This document shows, piece by piece, positions 1 through 11,594 of a stretch of 55,684 bases of DNA. The notes beneath the pieces were generated by a model. The model was not told the origin of the DNA, made no database searches, and was given only the letters and a program-made list of their open reading frames with translations. Location: the NCBI GenBank assembly GCA_015680685.1, contig MNCI01008657.1:92703-148386 (forward strand), written 5' to 3'. The first letter of the stretch is position 1. The number at the start of each line of letters is the position of its first letter. The DNA is from Gnetum montanum (Eukaryota; Streptophyta; Gnetopsida; Gnetales; Gnetaceae). The position numbers and the translations under genes were made by a program.

Positions 1-2614
1 CATTGGGCAACTTGACAAGATCCCAGACTCCATTAGTGGACATAGAGTTCATCTCATCTTTCATGGCATCATACCATAAGTTGGATTCTTTACAACTCAT
101 GGCTTGTGAAAACGTGTCGGGATCATTTTTGGCTCCTATGTTGTAGTCAAATTCCTGTAGATACACTATATAGTCACTAGGAATCGCTGATCGATTTATT
201 CTAGTAGATCGTCTTAATGTTGGTTCATCAGGCTCCTGAGGGGCAAGATGATCAACGGGCTGTTCAACAGGAACTGGTATCTGTTGTTCAGCTGGATCTA
301 CTATGTCTTGACCAGCAGTTTGTGGAACTTCAACGACTGGTGGATGTACATCACGTATTTGTACTGTAGGCGTGTTGTGTACAACAATCAATCACGTACT
401 TGAAGTAGAGGGTTGAGCATCCGCATGATCAGTCGCTGGAATTTCGTTCCAGGAATGATGACTCCCACTAATCAAGTCATTCTCAAGAAATTTAGCATTC
501 CTTGATTCCACAAACCTAGTAGTATGTGATGGACAATAAAATCTGTATCCCTTAGACCGTTCGGCATATCCAACGAAATACCCACTTATGGTCCTAGGGT
601 CTAGCTTCTTCTCTTGTGGATTATAGACTCTTACCTCAGACGGGCATCCCCAAATGCGTATATGTCGCAAACTCGGTTTCCAACCTTTCCACAATTCAAA
701 TGGTGTCTTAGAGACAGCCTTGGTTGGAACTCGGTTTAATATATACACTGCCGTCTTAAGGGCTTCATTCCACAAAGACTTAGGAAGCTTGGAGCTGCTA
801 AGCATACTCCGCACCATGTCCAATAATGTTCGGTTTCTTCTTTCTGCCACACCATTTTGGTCCGGAGAACCAGGCATAGTGTATTGGGCAACAATCCCAT
901 GCTCTTGAAGAAACTTAGCAAAGGGACCAGGTGCTTGTCCATCATCAGTGTATCTACCATAGTATTCACCACCTCTATCAGACCTCACTATCTTTATTTG
1001 CTTACCGCATTGTTTCTCTACTTCAGCCTTAAATACCTTAAAGGCATCTAAAGCTTCATTTTTGTGATGAAGCAAGTAGAGATACATGTATCGAGAGTAG
1101 TCATTAATAAAGGTAATGAAATACTGTTGATCATATGCATCCATATATGGACTACAAATATCCGTATGTATGATTTCTAATATGGCAGAACTCCTCTTGG
1201 CACCTTTCTTTGACACATTGGTCTGCTTTCCCTTTATGCAGTTTACACAAGTGTCAAAGTCAGTAAAATCAAGAGTACTAAGTACTCCATCAGTTACCAA
1301 GCGCTTGATTCTCTCAATGGAGATATGGCCTAATCTACGATGCCATAACATAGAGGATTCCTCATTCATAACACATCGCTTAATGCCAGCATGAACATGC
1401 ATAGAAGTGTAAGAAGTGTCGTTTTGTAAATTAAGTTGAAAAAGACCATCTGTTAATGTACCATTTCCAACTATTTCAGATCTATAAGATACACTGAACA
1501 TAGTATCTGAAAAGTTAAAGGAAAATCCCAATGATACAAGCCTTGATACAGAAATTAAATTCCTTGAAAAACAAGGAATGTAAAATGTCCTTTCCAAATC
1601 CAAAACAAAACCACTACTTAAAACTAATTTGCATGTGCCAATCGCTTCCACATGTGAGCGCATCTTGTTGCCCGAATAGATGCATGACTCACTTCCTACT
1701 GGCTTCCTTAGGTTTGCTAATCCCTGCAAGGAATTAGTAACATGGATTGTAGAACCGGAGTCAATCCACCATGTGTTATGACTAACATCAACCATATTAG
1801 ATTCAAAACAAACAAATGAGGATTGAGTACCTTTCTTTTCAAGCCATCTCTGATGTTTAAGGCAATCTTTCTTTATGTGCCCTTTCTTTTTACAGAAAAA
1901 GCATCTAGATTCCTTCTTGATATCAGCTTGTGGAGGGATTTTTCCCTTCCCTTTAGTGTTGACTTGTTTTGTGTTCTTTCCTTGCATGGCCAGATGCACA
2001 CTTTCCTTCGCTTCCATGGCAAGTCTACCCTCTTCTTGCACACACATGGTCATCAATTCATTAATTGACCATTTGTCCTTATGTGTGTTGTAAGAAATCT
2101 TAAAGGGTCCATACTGCGGTGGGAGCGTGTTTAGGATGTAGTGCACAAGGAAAGATTCAGACATCTCAACCTCAAGTGTTTTTAGTTGAGCCGCTATGTC
2201 CCTCATGTGCATGATGTGCTCACGCACACCACCAATTCTAGTGAGCTTCATGGATGAGAACTTCATTATCAAGGTGCTGGCCAACGCTTTGTCTGATGTT
2301 TCAAATTGTTCATCAATAGCTTTTAACAAAGCACGCACATTGTTATACTATTCCAATGATCCACGTATCCCAGCCGAGATCTTGGTTTTTATGAACATTA
2401 CGCAGAGACGATTAGATCGCTCCCATTTATCATAAAGACCAATATCATCTGGATGGCTGGTTGCATTAACTGCAGGTGGTTCATCCTTATGGATAGCATA
2501 ATCAATGTCCATCCATCCTAAATGAAGGAGAATTCTCTCCTTCCACACCTTGTAATTATCACCCATCAATTCAGGAATGTCACATTTAAAGTCAGAGTAA
2601 TTTACAGGTTGCAT
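1..2614 (-). pseudogene. Copia gag-pol polyprotein, two in-frame stops, open at window edge
   Basis: The polyprotein of an LTR retrotransposon starts at the ATG at 2612-2614. It begins with a copia-type gag (UBN2-like), then a zinc knuckle CX2CX4HX4C at 1864-1905 (CFFCKKKGHIKKDC). Protease DSGS follows near 1760, then a GAG-pre-integrase segment (LWHRRLGHI to CVNC), then integrase with HTD near 1160, SDRGGEYY near 975 and NGVAERRNRT near 845, and the WGCP-type C-terminal region. Translation in the same frame continues to base 1 and reaches the start of RT (YDAMKDEMNSM, GVWDLVKLPN). Only two lesions break the 870 codons seen: TAG at 2348-2350 and TGA at 392-394. Both are explained by single C-to-T changes (CAG, CGA). 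There is no frameshift, so the element is fairly young. Confidence 0.9.
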
Positions 2615-4570
2615 AGCTGCAAAATAAACATGCTTATGTCACTAAATTTTAGGCTATAAACTGTAGGACATGTGTACCAATGTAAAGATGCAAAAATATG
2701 AATCACATGACATAAAATTGCCTATGGGCTAAATTTTAATTCAAATAGATCCATATATCCTTATGAGGAAACTATTGAATTATATGCGTTTTCTTAATCC
2801 CTGGGCAAATTAAGAAAAATAATTCAATACTTCATCCTGATTAATCACTGTAAATATAATGGAAATTCATGTGGGACAAAATCTATCATATGACAGATGA
2901 TTAATCACAATACTAATATGTGATGAAATACCTTAGGGCACAGTTACCAATGTAAAACATGCGAGATATGAATCAAATGACATAAAATTGCCTATGGGCT
3001 AAATTTTAATTCAACTAGATCCATATATCCTTATGAGGAAACTATTGAATTATATGCCTTTTCTTAATCCCTGGGCAAATTAAGAAAAATAATTCAACAT
3101 TTCATCCTGATTGACCACATTAAATATAATAGAAATTCCTGTGGGATAAAGTCTATTATATTACATGTGATTAATCACAATTACTTATGTGATCCAAAAC
3201 TCTTAATTTATAATTTTGTATAATCAAAGATGCTGTGGCCACTCTATGACTATACAAATTATAAGGATCATGTTATACATACAATTATATTATGCATCAA
3301 AATCAATATTGACAAAATGCAATTAAATTCTAAGCAAGCATGAAAAAACCTACAATCATTTCTTGCTTGAAAAACACCAAAACATGAGTCCATAGTTGCC
3401 ATTTTTCAAAACAACAATGGAATATATATCTATATATATATTTTCTTCCATATGAATCATTTAAATCAATGCATCCTTATTTCAAAAAATGGTAGTGCCA
3501 AAAAAAAAAAAATTGCCATTCCGTAATGCCAAAATTACTCACCCATGTGAGCAAATTAAATATTTCAAAGGCCAACATTCAACATGATAAATAGTTTACG
3601 TGTGAAATGGTTTACGTTATTTTCATAGCCATATTGAAAACCACATGTAATAAACTACATCCATTGAATAAATTAAATGTAACAGTCCCTTCCCCAGGTC
3701 CAAAATAAGCGATTTAAAATCTCACAGCAGCAAATTCAACCTTAAGTGGATCTTACAGCATCCGCGAACAATTGTCGCAATCGTAGACTAAAATATGTGC
3801 AGTTTCTCCAGAAACCAGAATTTAAAAAAAAAAAAATTACCAAGGCATCACTTATCAGTATGAACCTCAGAAAATATGGCCAAATAATTGCATGAAAAAC
3901 CAAATCCCAATCTCGACCAGCCAAGAATTCAGGACAGATATATCCCCAAAACGCAGCCTTAAATTACTTGTCCACGGGATCCACCCGCCATTTCTGAAAC
4001 TACCCTTCATAGGAAAAACACTCCCCTGATCCTTCAACAAAATGGGCTTCAGGTAGGCTTGCAGACCATAGCAAGTCAGAATCCAAGCTAGAACTTTTAG
4101 AAAACAAAACCCCGAAATGCTCCAACAGCGTAATGCAATGCAAAAGCAGAAACAGAGGAAAAGAGAGGCAATCAGTAACACAATTCAAAAGCAGATAAGG
4201 AGCAAGACACAGAGAGGGCAGGTGTTTAATTTGGCAACAAAACACACTGACACAGCAGCTAAACAGGCGCTACCGATTCCTCTTTAAAGCCGCGCCATGA
4301 CTAGCTCAAGAAACGCGCCCGGACGAGCAATAAAAAAAGATAACCTCAGCTCTGCAACCTTAAAGATTGTGAGGCCAAATTCGTAGACCGGAGCGCAGGG
4401 GCAGGAGTTCCGTAATCGAAAAGAAAATACCCAAAACGGACATTGGAACCAGAAGCGGCTCTCGTGGTAGGGTTTCAAGCAACAACAAAGAAACGGAGCC
4501 GGACACCAGAAACACAAACAAGGCAAAACCTAGAAAACCAAAACTAAGCATCAAGGCAGAGATCTATCTT
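2615..4570 (-). other. Copia 5' leader (no coding signal)
   Basis: Nearly 2 kb separates the primer site from the gag start, which is long for copia. Short open frames occur on both strands but none resembles a known protein. The part 3960-4560 is clearly richer in G+C than 2700-3700. The left part holds a tandem duplication (2665-3204). A spliced leader intron is possible but I cannot show one. Confidence 0.6.
2665..3204. repeat. Tandem duplication, two ~270-bp units
   Basis: Units 2665-2934 and 2935-3204 align almost base for base over long stretches. Shared landmarks include CATAAAATTGCCTATGGGCT at about 2710 and 2980, and TTATGAGGAAACTATTGAAT at about 2761 and 3031. Scattered substitutions show that the duplication is not brand new. 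It lies in the leader of the copia element. Confidence 0.9.
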
Positions 4571-4582
4571 GCTTCGATACCA
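4571..4582 (-). other. Primer binding site, initiator tRNA-Met type
   Basis: The minus strand reads TGGTATCGAAGC two bases inside the LTR end. The canonical plant copia site complementary to tRNA-iMet is TGGTATCAGAGC; ten of twelve bases agree. Its position next to an LTR terminus TCTAACA supports the call. Confidence 0.8.
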
Positions 4583-4584
4583 AA

Positions 4585-5005
4585 TGTTAGAAGATCTTAC
4601 GTGCATCAAAACCAGATTGCACAAGCGGAAGCATGTAAAAATAGATCTCTTAATCTACAAATGTGCATGAAACAAAAATGCATAAATCAATTTGAAAAAC
4701 AGATCGAACTGACCTCCGCGCCATTGATGCCATTGATGTCTGAATGTTCTGGATCTTCTTTCACACGGGCGCTCTGCGGTGATGGTGTATGCAGACTATA
4801 AGCGACTGTGAAAGGGACCTGAACTGCTATACTGCAATTGATTCCCGTGCCTTGTTCTCCCATCAAGAAGTCAGAAGGCCCAGGAATCAGTTACCATTTA
4901 TTAGAAAAATATAAAACCATTTCCAGATAACAATGAATCGGTTGGAACGGATGGATTGCAACGAAAACTGTCATGTTGCTATCCAAAGCTATCACATTGT
5001 TAACT
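4585..5005 (-). repeat. Copia 5' LTR (right edge not resolved)
   Basis: On the plus strand the LTR terminus reads TGTTAGAAGATC, i.e. the element LTR ends in TCTAACA just before the primer site. The other LTR is outside the window, so the distal boundary and target duplication cannot be checked. No clear TATA box is visible. Confidence 0.55.
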
Positions 5006-5105
5006 CCAGGAAAATTCTAAAACTATTCGACAGTAAAAACAGAAAGTGTAGTTTACCAGGAAAATTCTAAAACTATACGACAGTAGAAACAGAAAGTGTA
5101 GTTCG
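5006..5105. repeat. Tandem duplication, two 50-bp units
   Basis: Units 5006-5055 and 5056-5105 both begin CCAGGAAAATTCTAAAACTA and differ at only a few positions, so the duplication is recent. It lies at or just beyond the distal end of the copia LTR. Confidence 0.95.
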
Positions 5106-5213
5106 CAAATAATAAATTGCTAATTTATTGTTACAGTTCATTCTTACACTAATCCATGATTGGTTTGTAATCTTTCTTGACTTCATCTGGCATGGCAACT
5201 GGAACTCCTCGGT

Positions 5214-5353
5214 GCATGTTTCACTTACAGTTTCTTCTTCACCTGGCAAGGCTGCTAAATGACCTAAGATAAAAATCAGTATTGCATGTTTCACTTACAG
5301 TTTCTTCTTCACCCGGCAAGGCTGCTAAACGACCTAAGATAAAAATCAGTATT
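5214..5353. repeat. Tandem duplication, two 70-bp units
   Basis: Units 5214-5283 and 5284-5353 both begin GCATGTTTCACTTACAGTTT and end ATCAGTATT. I see only two substitutions (T/C changes), so it is a recent direct duplication. No protein is encoded. Confidence 0.95.
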
Positions 5354-6460
5354 TAGTTATTAACATAACTTATGAACAAATGCATGTAGCTAGATGAACG
5401 TTTAGAAAACATAAAAATAAAAAGCAAATTAAAAGACAGGGCTTAGACCATAAAAAATAAAAGTAGGGAAACACCCATCCTAGAGAGACCTTTTTAATAA
5501 ACAAAAAAAAATTATATATTAGAGTTAAAAAGGAGATAAATACATAGCAGATGTTTGAATCAGCAGATTTTACATAATAAGAAAAAGTATTTTAATGGAG
5601 AAAAACATTGAAAATAGATATTGAACTCATTCCATAAAGTGTAAAATAACTTTTTAATGATGCAAAATTTAAGAATCAATTTATAATGGGATTTTTAATA
5701 ATGCCCTATAATGTGTATGCTTATATTATTCTAAAATTATCAATTTGTAATCAAACAAAATGTAGAAAACTAAATATGCTAGCTCATGCTATTTCTAAGA
5801 TTTGTGTTATAATGGGATCTTTAATTTAGTTTTTTAGATGTGATTTATTAAATAATTTTAAAGTAATAATGCTAATACTTAAAAGCATGATTTTATTTAA
5901 ATAATTTATTATCAAGCAAGAATAAAATTTGATTCTGTTATATTCAAATGGTAATTTAAATAAATAGGATCATATTTCAAAATGTAATATAATTTAAATC
6001 TTATTATCAAAAAAGAAAAGAAAAGAAAAGAAAAGAAATAATGATAAGTCTTTTTTTAGAGATAAAACATTATAGCTTTTATAACAAAGTTCTTCTTGAT
6101 TAGCTATATATCAAAAAAGAAAGGAAGAAAAATTTAATAAACTGTGTGAAATATATTGAGAATTTAAAGCAAATCAATAATTTTAATTCAGCTTATGAAT
6201 AATGTTTTTTCAGGACATGGGAGCTTCAATCTTTTGGATTTATCATTCAATGAAAATAAGAATGAGTTATGATGATATAAACAACATAGTTAATCATTCC
6301 ATTTCAATAAGATGTGGCATTTTATGATATTTAGGAAAGTATAAGATTGCTTTTATTGTTTGGTTTGTTGTCAAGCTTCATGATTTACCTTTAACAATTT
6401 TAGGTAATAGACATTCAAAGTTTACAAGAAATATTCAAAATTCTTTATAAAGAATGCTCC
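5354..6460. other. AT-rich stretch without recognisable genes
   Basis: I see no coding signal or recognised element on either strand. The only structured piece is an AAAAG pentamer microsatellite of about five units at 6011-6039. Confidence 0.6.
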
Positions 6461-6475
6461 AAACAAAATTGAATT

Positions 6476-6651
6476 GATTAGAATCTCTGGTTAAGGGTTT
6501 GGGAATGGGGCATACTGGCCGCTTGCGACGATGCCCCTCAGTGGTCGCGGTTCGGGGTTCGGTGTTGGGCCAGCAGCTCTGGCCTACGCTGTACTGATGT
6601 ATAGCCTTCTTTTTGGGAATAACAATTTGCTCGATTTTTTCCAAAAAAAAA
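6476..6651 (+). mobile_element. 5'-truncated GC-rich LINE copy with 15-bp target duplication
   Basis: A GC-rich island in AT-rich DNA matches the 3' terminus of the LINE at 34450-39561. Both share the GGGCCA..CTGGTCC-like block, a GGAATAA motif, a CTCGA motif, then TTTTTCC and a poly(A) tail. Here the tail is at 6643-6654. It is flanked by AAACAAAATTGAATT at 6461-6475 and again at 6652-6666, a perfect 15-bp target duplication typical of target-primed reverse transcription. Only about 175 bp of the LINE 3' end was copied. Confidence 0.9.
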
Positions 6652-6666
6652 AAACAAAATTGAATT

Positions 6667-7327
6667 TATTCACCCTACAAAGTCTTAAAAACTTAAATAA
6701 ATTAAAATGTAATTTAGACTTTAGAAAGGTATGATTGTACATGCTAAGTTTATATTTAATAATTGAATAAATAGGGTTATAGGCCCATTTGAAATTGTAC
6801 ATTGATTCAAGCCAATGATGATTTATGAGTTGTAAATGTTAGATACCACTATTCATTCATAGTACTAAACTTAATAAGGTTTTCATGCGACACAAAGTAT
6901 ATATAAATGTGTGAGAAAAGAGATTATTTAATAAATAAAAGATATGTCCTTTCCCCAAATGAATAAATTAGTTCAAGTTCTTAATAAATGACCTTATATA
7001 CAGAGTTTTATTTATGGACCTACTTTGTAGTATAAGAATTAAGCCTCTAAGTTATGATCTTTTGGTATAAGGAGTTTCAAATAAAAATAAGTGAACATGG
7101 ATAACAAATAAGTGAAAGGTAAAGAAAAGATAAGGCATAAGATCATCATCATCATTGTCCTAGCCTTGTCCGAACAAAATTAGGCTTGCACCTATTAATA
7201 GCAAAGTAAAAAAAAAAAAAAAAAGAGCTCAATGTAGTATTTATAGTAAATTGTTAAAATAGTAAGGGCTTTTACAACATATTATAAATCCATAAAATTT
7301 TATTAAAAGTTTGTACTATATATTATT
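6667..7327. other. AT-rich stretch with a LINE-tail-like motif
   Basis: No coding signal is seen. At 7142-7192 there is a TCATCATCATC run followed by TAGCCTTGTCCGAACAAAAT, a motif that recurs at 24582 and 41001 and looks like a decayed LINE or SINE 3' end. A poly(A) run lies at 7208-7224. Confidence 0.5.
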
Positions 7328-7777
7328 ATTAAAGCTAGGTAACTATCCTAGTATGACTGAGCTAACATAATGATTTCATATTGAGTAATTTGATAAAGTA
7401 AAGTTTTTTTAAAAAGCAAGGAATAAAACCTATGAAAGGGTTAACTACAAAGTAATGAGTAATAGATTAAAGAGAGATCATATGAAGAAAATGCTCAACA
7501 TAATAAAGGCACGATTAAGTACTCAACAATTATGAAAAAAGAAAACACCCATAGACCAAAACCTTAATCTTTTGATGAATCTTAACATAGATTAAAACTA
7601 TGTAACTATCCTATTGGATCTAAGCTAATATAATGAATTAATATAGAGTAATTTGTCAAAGTAAGGTTTTAAGAAAACAAGGAATAAAATCTATGAAAGG
7701 GTTAATTGTAAAATGATGAGTAATAGAATAAAGAGAGATCATGTGAAGAAAATGTTTAACATAATAAAGGTATAAGT
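7328..7777. repeat. Diverged tandem repeat, ~263-bp unit, second unit split by the gypsy element
   Basis: Unit 1 runs from about 7328 to 7590 and unit 2 from about 7591. Shared landmarks are GTAACTATCC, GGAATAAAA, CTATGAAAGGGTTAA and AAAGAGAGATCAT. Unit 2 stops at 7777, where the LTR element begins, and resumes after 24414 (AACAATTATAAAGAAAGAGA). It therefore marks the pre-insertion site of the 16.6-kb insertion. Confidence 0.85.
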
Positions 7778-7888
7778 TGTTGATGTGTAAATTTTGGACA
7801 CATCAACATCAAAAAAACTCATTCAAGAAGAATATTGCCTAGGGCACCTCTCGTATAGGTACAAGTACAGAAACCTAGGAATAGTCTC

Positions 7889-7944
7889 AGATGGGCAACA
7901 TGGTGTTTGGTGACGTAGATGGGCAACATGGTGTTTGGTGACGT
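7889..7944. repeat. Tandem duplication, two 28-bp units
   Basis: Units 7889-7916 and 7917-7944 are identical (AGATGGGCAACATGGTGTTT...GACGT). The partner LTR has a single, diverged copy near 15328-15355, so this copy number change arose after insertion. Confidence 0.95.
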
Positions 7945-7952
7945 TGGTAAGT

Positions 7953-8080
7953 TAAAAAATTTTAACAAAGAAATATAAAGGGCAGTTCAAGATAACTTTG
8001 ACAAAAAGACAACCCTTAAAAAATTTTAACAAAGAAATATAAAGGGCAGTTCAAGATAACTTTGACAAAAAGACAACCCT
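7953..8080. repeat. Tandem duplication, two 64-bp units
   Basis: Units 7953-8016 and 8017-8080 are identical as far as I can read (TAAAAAATTTTAACAAAGAA...CAACCCT). The partner LTR has one copy around 15373-15435. Perfect identity against clear LTR-LTR divergence means it is recent. Confidence 0.95.
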
Positions 8081-9175
8081 TTGCTCAATAAAACTGGTGA
8101 ATTGATAAAACGTGAAATTAAAGTAGAAAAAGCTAACGTAGGTTCAGAATTAAAATGGGTTCTATTTTTAAACCATAGAACAAAGACCTCAGTTCATAAA
8201 AAAAATAATAGCACAGGACAATAACTTAGCTCAACCGAGCACAAATATAATGACTTTTGGTGGCTTTACCTGAGGTAAGGCTGCATTGTTCAGCTAGTCT
8301 ACATGTGTTTTCTTGTTGCTATCAGAGGCAGAGGAGGAGGTAACTGTGACAGTTATGATGGTGCTGGCGTCGTTCACTATCGCTGCTGCCTGCAGCATTG
8401 TTGCTATTGGTGGCATCCACTGTTGGGTAGAAAACCCTGCTGTGTAGGGATGAAACCTCGCTGCATAGGGATGAATTGCTGTGTTTTGCTATTCACACCA
8501 CATGCCATCTTTTGTTCATTTCTCACCGTCATGCGTTGCTACTGCTGTCTATTGATGCTGACAGCCACGCGTTGCTATTTAGGCCTGTTGCCACCGACTA
8601 TTGCTATTACTACCACCCACCACTGTTGACTACCGTTGACATTGATGCATGCTATTGCTGCCTATTGTTGACTGCCATGCGTCACTTGCCATCTGCTGCC
8701 ATGCACCACTTGCCGTTCACTATCGTGCACTACCGGCTGTCCACTGTTGCACGTCGCCCACTGTCCGTTGCCATGCATAGTCAACTCGTAGATGCTACTC
8801 GCAGAAATGCCTACTATTCGTTCCTTGCACGCTGCGTGTCACCACTCACAGCTTGTGCATCTACTGCCATCGTTTGTCCCTTACGTTACATGTTGCCGTT
8901 TGTCAGCTACGTTTCACGTTGCCGTTGTGCATCATCACGTTGCCGTTGTGCATCATCTGCATCACATGACTAGCCTCTACAGCTTGTCAATGTTGATGCC
9001 ACCTACCGCACTACTAGAGAGAGAGACAGAGATCTCTTGCCACCCCTCGTCATTATGTTGCCCACTGCTGTTGCTAGCCATACCTGTTGAAGCTGACGCT
9101 GACTCTCATTGGTGTTGTTGACTATAAGAGAGAGGAAGGCCTTGGAGATCTCCTCCATTGTCCCAAAGCCCCACC

Positions 9176-9182
9176 TTTTATA
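9176..9182 (-). promoter_or_regulatory. TATA box of LTR-A
   Basis: The minus strand reads CTTATAAAAGG, a strong TATA match about 1 kb from the U3 end. The same motif sits at the equivalent point of the other LTR (16479-16485). Confidence 0.7.
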
Positions 9183-9394
9183 AGCCACTCCTAGCCACCC
9201 TTTAAATACCCACATTCTGTACTACTACCACATCTATCCACATCACGTAACATGTGCACGTCATCCATGTCGTTGCTGACACGCATGATCACCAACATCG
9301 ATTACACCCACTTGCCAGATTCTTGATCGTGATCTTGAGTGGCAACACTTCAGAATGGCCCATATTGAATTCATGTTCTTTTCCTGACAACAAA

Positions 9395-9735
9395 TCTGCA
9401 TGTCATGGTAAGATGATGAATGAATACCAACATTTCCACCTTGGTGAGCTTGTTGCTAGGGTAGGACTAGACTCTGTTTCTGAAGGCCATGTAACTGGTG
9501 GGTTTTGGAGGTTTCTCGAATTTGTTGGGGTTTAACATAGAAGATTCCTCATAGAAATCAGGGTTGTGATGGATGACTCTAAACAAAGGCATAACTTTAT
9601 ACCCTTTTAGAATAACGTAACCTTTGTACTCCACATCTTCTATAGCTTCCTTGAAGGTAAAAGAAATGACAGAGGCCATCCTTAGAGTCTCCTAAATCAC
9701 CTACATTACCAAGTTCTAATCAATTGCTTCATATG
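9395..9735 (-). pseudogene. CYP707A-like cytochrome P450 exon fragment inside LTR-A
   Basis: The minus strand encodes a segment of a plant P450: SFTFKEAIEDVEYKGY, then LKGYKVMPLFRVIHHN and PPKPTSYMAFRN. This matches the region between the ExxR helix and the heme loop of CYP707A proteins (ABA 8'-hydroxylases), also related to CYP85-clan enzymes. The frame is broken just past the FRN motif, and the part corresponding to the heme loop and PGNELAK continues shifted at about 9395-9480. There is no N-terminal domain and no start, so it is a captured exon piece and not a gene. The second copy is at 16678-17065 in the other LTR; both are in sense relative to element transcription and upstream of the LTR TATA box. 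Confidence 0.85.
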
Positions 9736-10178
9736 GAACTAAAAGTGATAATTTACTATGTGTAGTAAAAAGAGATAGCAAACTAATGAGGATTAAGATA
9801 AAACTGCAATTTTATTGAAAAATCCATAACAGACATGCCAAAAAGTGTTAGAAATCACCATAAAGAGAGCCACCACTTCAATGTGGGCTCCTTTAAGTTT
9901 TAACATATTAGTGAAAATGGAAATAAATGTAGGTTAAGAAGCAATACTATTAAGCATAGAAAGTCTAAAAGGAAGGACACTAAAACATGGTTATTGAAAG
10001 CAAAGGTACATACCCTGAAAGTAAGCTTTTAAATAAAGAGTCTTATCTCTAAGTAAATACTTCATTTTTAAAGGTACTAACACTAGACTTTGAAACTAAT
10101 ACTTTTAAAAGTACATCTTGTGAACTTACTCAGTAATTTATTGCCCCATGCCTAGCATGGACGATGTTGGCATCAACA

Positions 10179-10437
10179 CTTAGCACCCAAATTAGAAATT
10201 GCATGCAAGTGCAAGGAATAGCAAAACCATAGAAATTTTAAGAGGAGATGCAAAAGATAGAGGATCAAAAAGATCATAAAACACAGACAAATTGAAATTT
10301 GAAAGCAAACTATACTAATCTAAACATGATTAAAATAACCATATAATCAAGAGAGAACTAAACATGGGCCACCCTTGCCACACCATCTTATTTAATTAAG
10401 ATCAAAACATATACTCTTTATAAATCATAACTTTAAC

Positions 10438-10476
<39 letters not shown>

Positions 10477-11590
10477 GTATATAATTAAGATCTCATTCCT
10501 AAATTTCTCACAAGGTAAAAGTAAAAAGTATGTGGACGACTTTGAGCACAAGACTTACACTAAACTTTATAAAGATGACATGTTTTTTTTAAAGATCATA
10601 GCTAGCTACAAATTTCAAATTTTTCCTTGGGATTTTTTTTGCTCATTTAGAAATGGGATGGGTGAAAAGGGATAAGAGAAAATTAGGAAAATTAGGAAAT
10701 GGGAAGGGAATATTTGCTTTTCTCTCCTTTTTTTTTGAATTTTGGGAAAATAGGTTTAAAAGGAGAATGGAGGCTAGGATGAGGATTGTTGCTAGACCCC
10801 ATCACACTCAATAAACATGATCCTTATTCTTTTCTTTTGTCTCCTTTTTTTTAGAAAACTTTTTTCATGGTATACTTCATTCTTAAGGTAGGAATTCCAA
10901 CACAAGTTCGGCCAATTAGCTGCACTACCAAAGAACACAGTTTGTTTAGAACTTTGCCCATGGTGTAGTTCAACTGTCATGTATGTGTCTTTAATTATAA
11001 TCTAGATGGCATCAGAGTAGGTATCTTGGGTGGCTAAGGGTTCTCAAGTGGAGATGAACACACTTCACCCTGCTTACAAGATAGCCATGGATCATCACAC
11101 TTGAGGGTTGGTGCTTATGAGAGGGAAAAAAGAATTTTTCAAGGTCACTTAGTGATTGTGGTTAACCATTCTCCAAATTACACATATCCTACATTCACAT
11201 GATCATGATGATAACATGATAAGTTAGCATAAGTCTCATCCTCCATAATCCAACATAATTAATAAAACTAAAACCTTGAAATAGATTAGGGAGAATCCTA
11301 GCATTATTGAAATATATAATATAAAAGAGATTTTATATAATAGTAATGTGATATATAATATAAAGAATTATACTTGCATTATTTTCAAATGGTGTTATGA
11401 TGATCCAATGCCTAGTAGCTCAAATGATCATAATGATTACTAAAATCATGTTGAAAAGCATAAATCAAACCAAAACCATTATGCTAAGAAAGAAATGATG
11501 AAAATGCAAAGAAAATATGCAAATGAAATTATATACAAATGAAATGCATGGTGAAGGGGAAGAAAACATGCAACTAAGGATTTACTAGTT
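10179..11590 (-). other. Gypsy internal 3' region, non-coding
   Basis: Between the integrase remnant and the 3' LTR I see no protein signal on either strand. A weak purine-containing stretch adjoins the LTR at 10179-10192 (minus GGGTGCTAAG), the place where the polypurine tract should be. The region includes the AC microsatellite at 10441-10475. Confidence 0.55.
10441..10475. repeat. (AC)n microsatellite
   Basis: About 17 uninterrupted AC dinucleotides. Confidence 0.99.
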
Positions 11591-11594
11591 GTTC

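Larger units (their letters stand above)
1..5005 (-). mobile_element. Ty1/copia LTR retrotransposon, 3' part cut by window edge
   Basis: A minus-strand copia element enters from the left edge. In element order I see part of a 5' LTR (from 4585 rightwards), a primer binding site (4571-4582), a leader of about 2 kb, and a gag-pol reading frame from 2614 down to base 1. The domain order gag, zinc knuckle, protease, integrase, RT is the copia order. The rest of RT, RNase H and the 3' LTR lie outside the window. The right LTR edge is not resolved, so 5005 is only a working limit. Confidence 0.85.
7778..10178 (-). repeat. 3' LTR of the gypsy element (LTR-A)
   Basis: It aligns along its length with 15219-17149 plus 24065-24414. 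In element order it has a U3 of about 1 kb containing the P450 fragment, a TATA box (9176-9182), then a long low-complexity TGCTG/CCAC-rich stretch (8290-9120) and the terminal segment. It differs from its partner by two post-insertion tandem duplications (7889-7944, 7953-8080). The open frames seen on the plus strand at 8303-9121 are products of the low-complexity stretch and are not credible genes. Confidence 0.88.

Noticed and set aside
3742-4554. Minus-strand hydrophobic frames in the copia leader
   Set aside because: Phe/Leu/Cys-rich and overlapping in different frames, with no similarity to env or other known proteins; treated as non-coding leader.
8303-9121. Three overlapping plus-strand open frames of 108-165 codons, rich in C, H, A and L
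   Set aside because: They are translations of a low-complexity CCAC/TGCTG-rich stretch in an LTR; the sister LTR at 15700-16380 does not keep the frames, and composition is not protein-like.
10441-10475. AC repeat as a regulatory Z-DNA element
   Set aside because: Nothing beyond an ordinary microsatellite in a dead retrotransposon supports a function.
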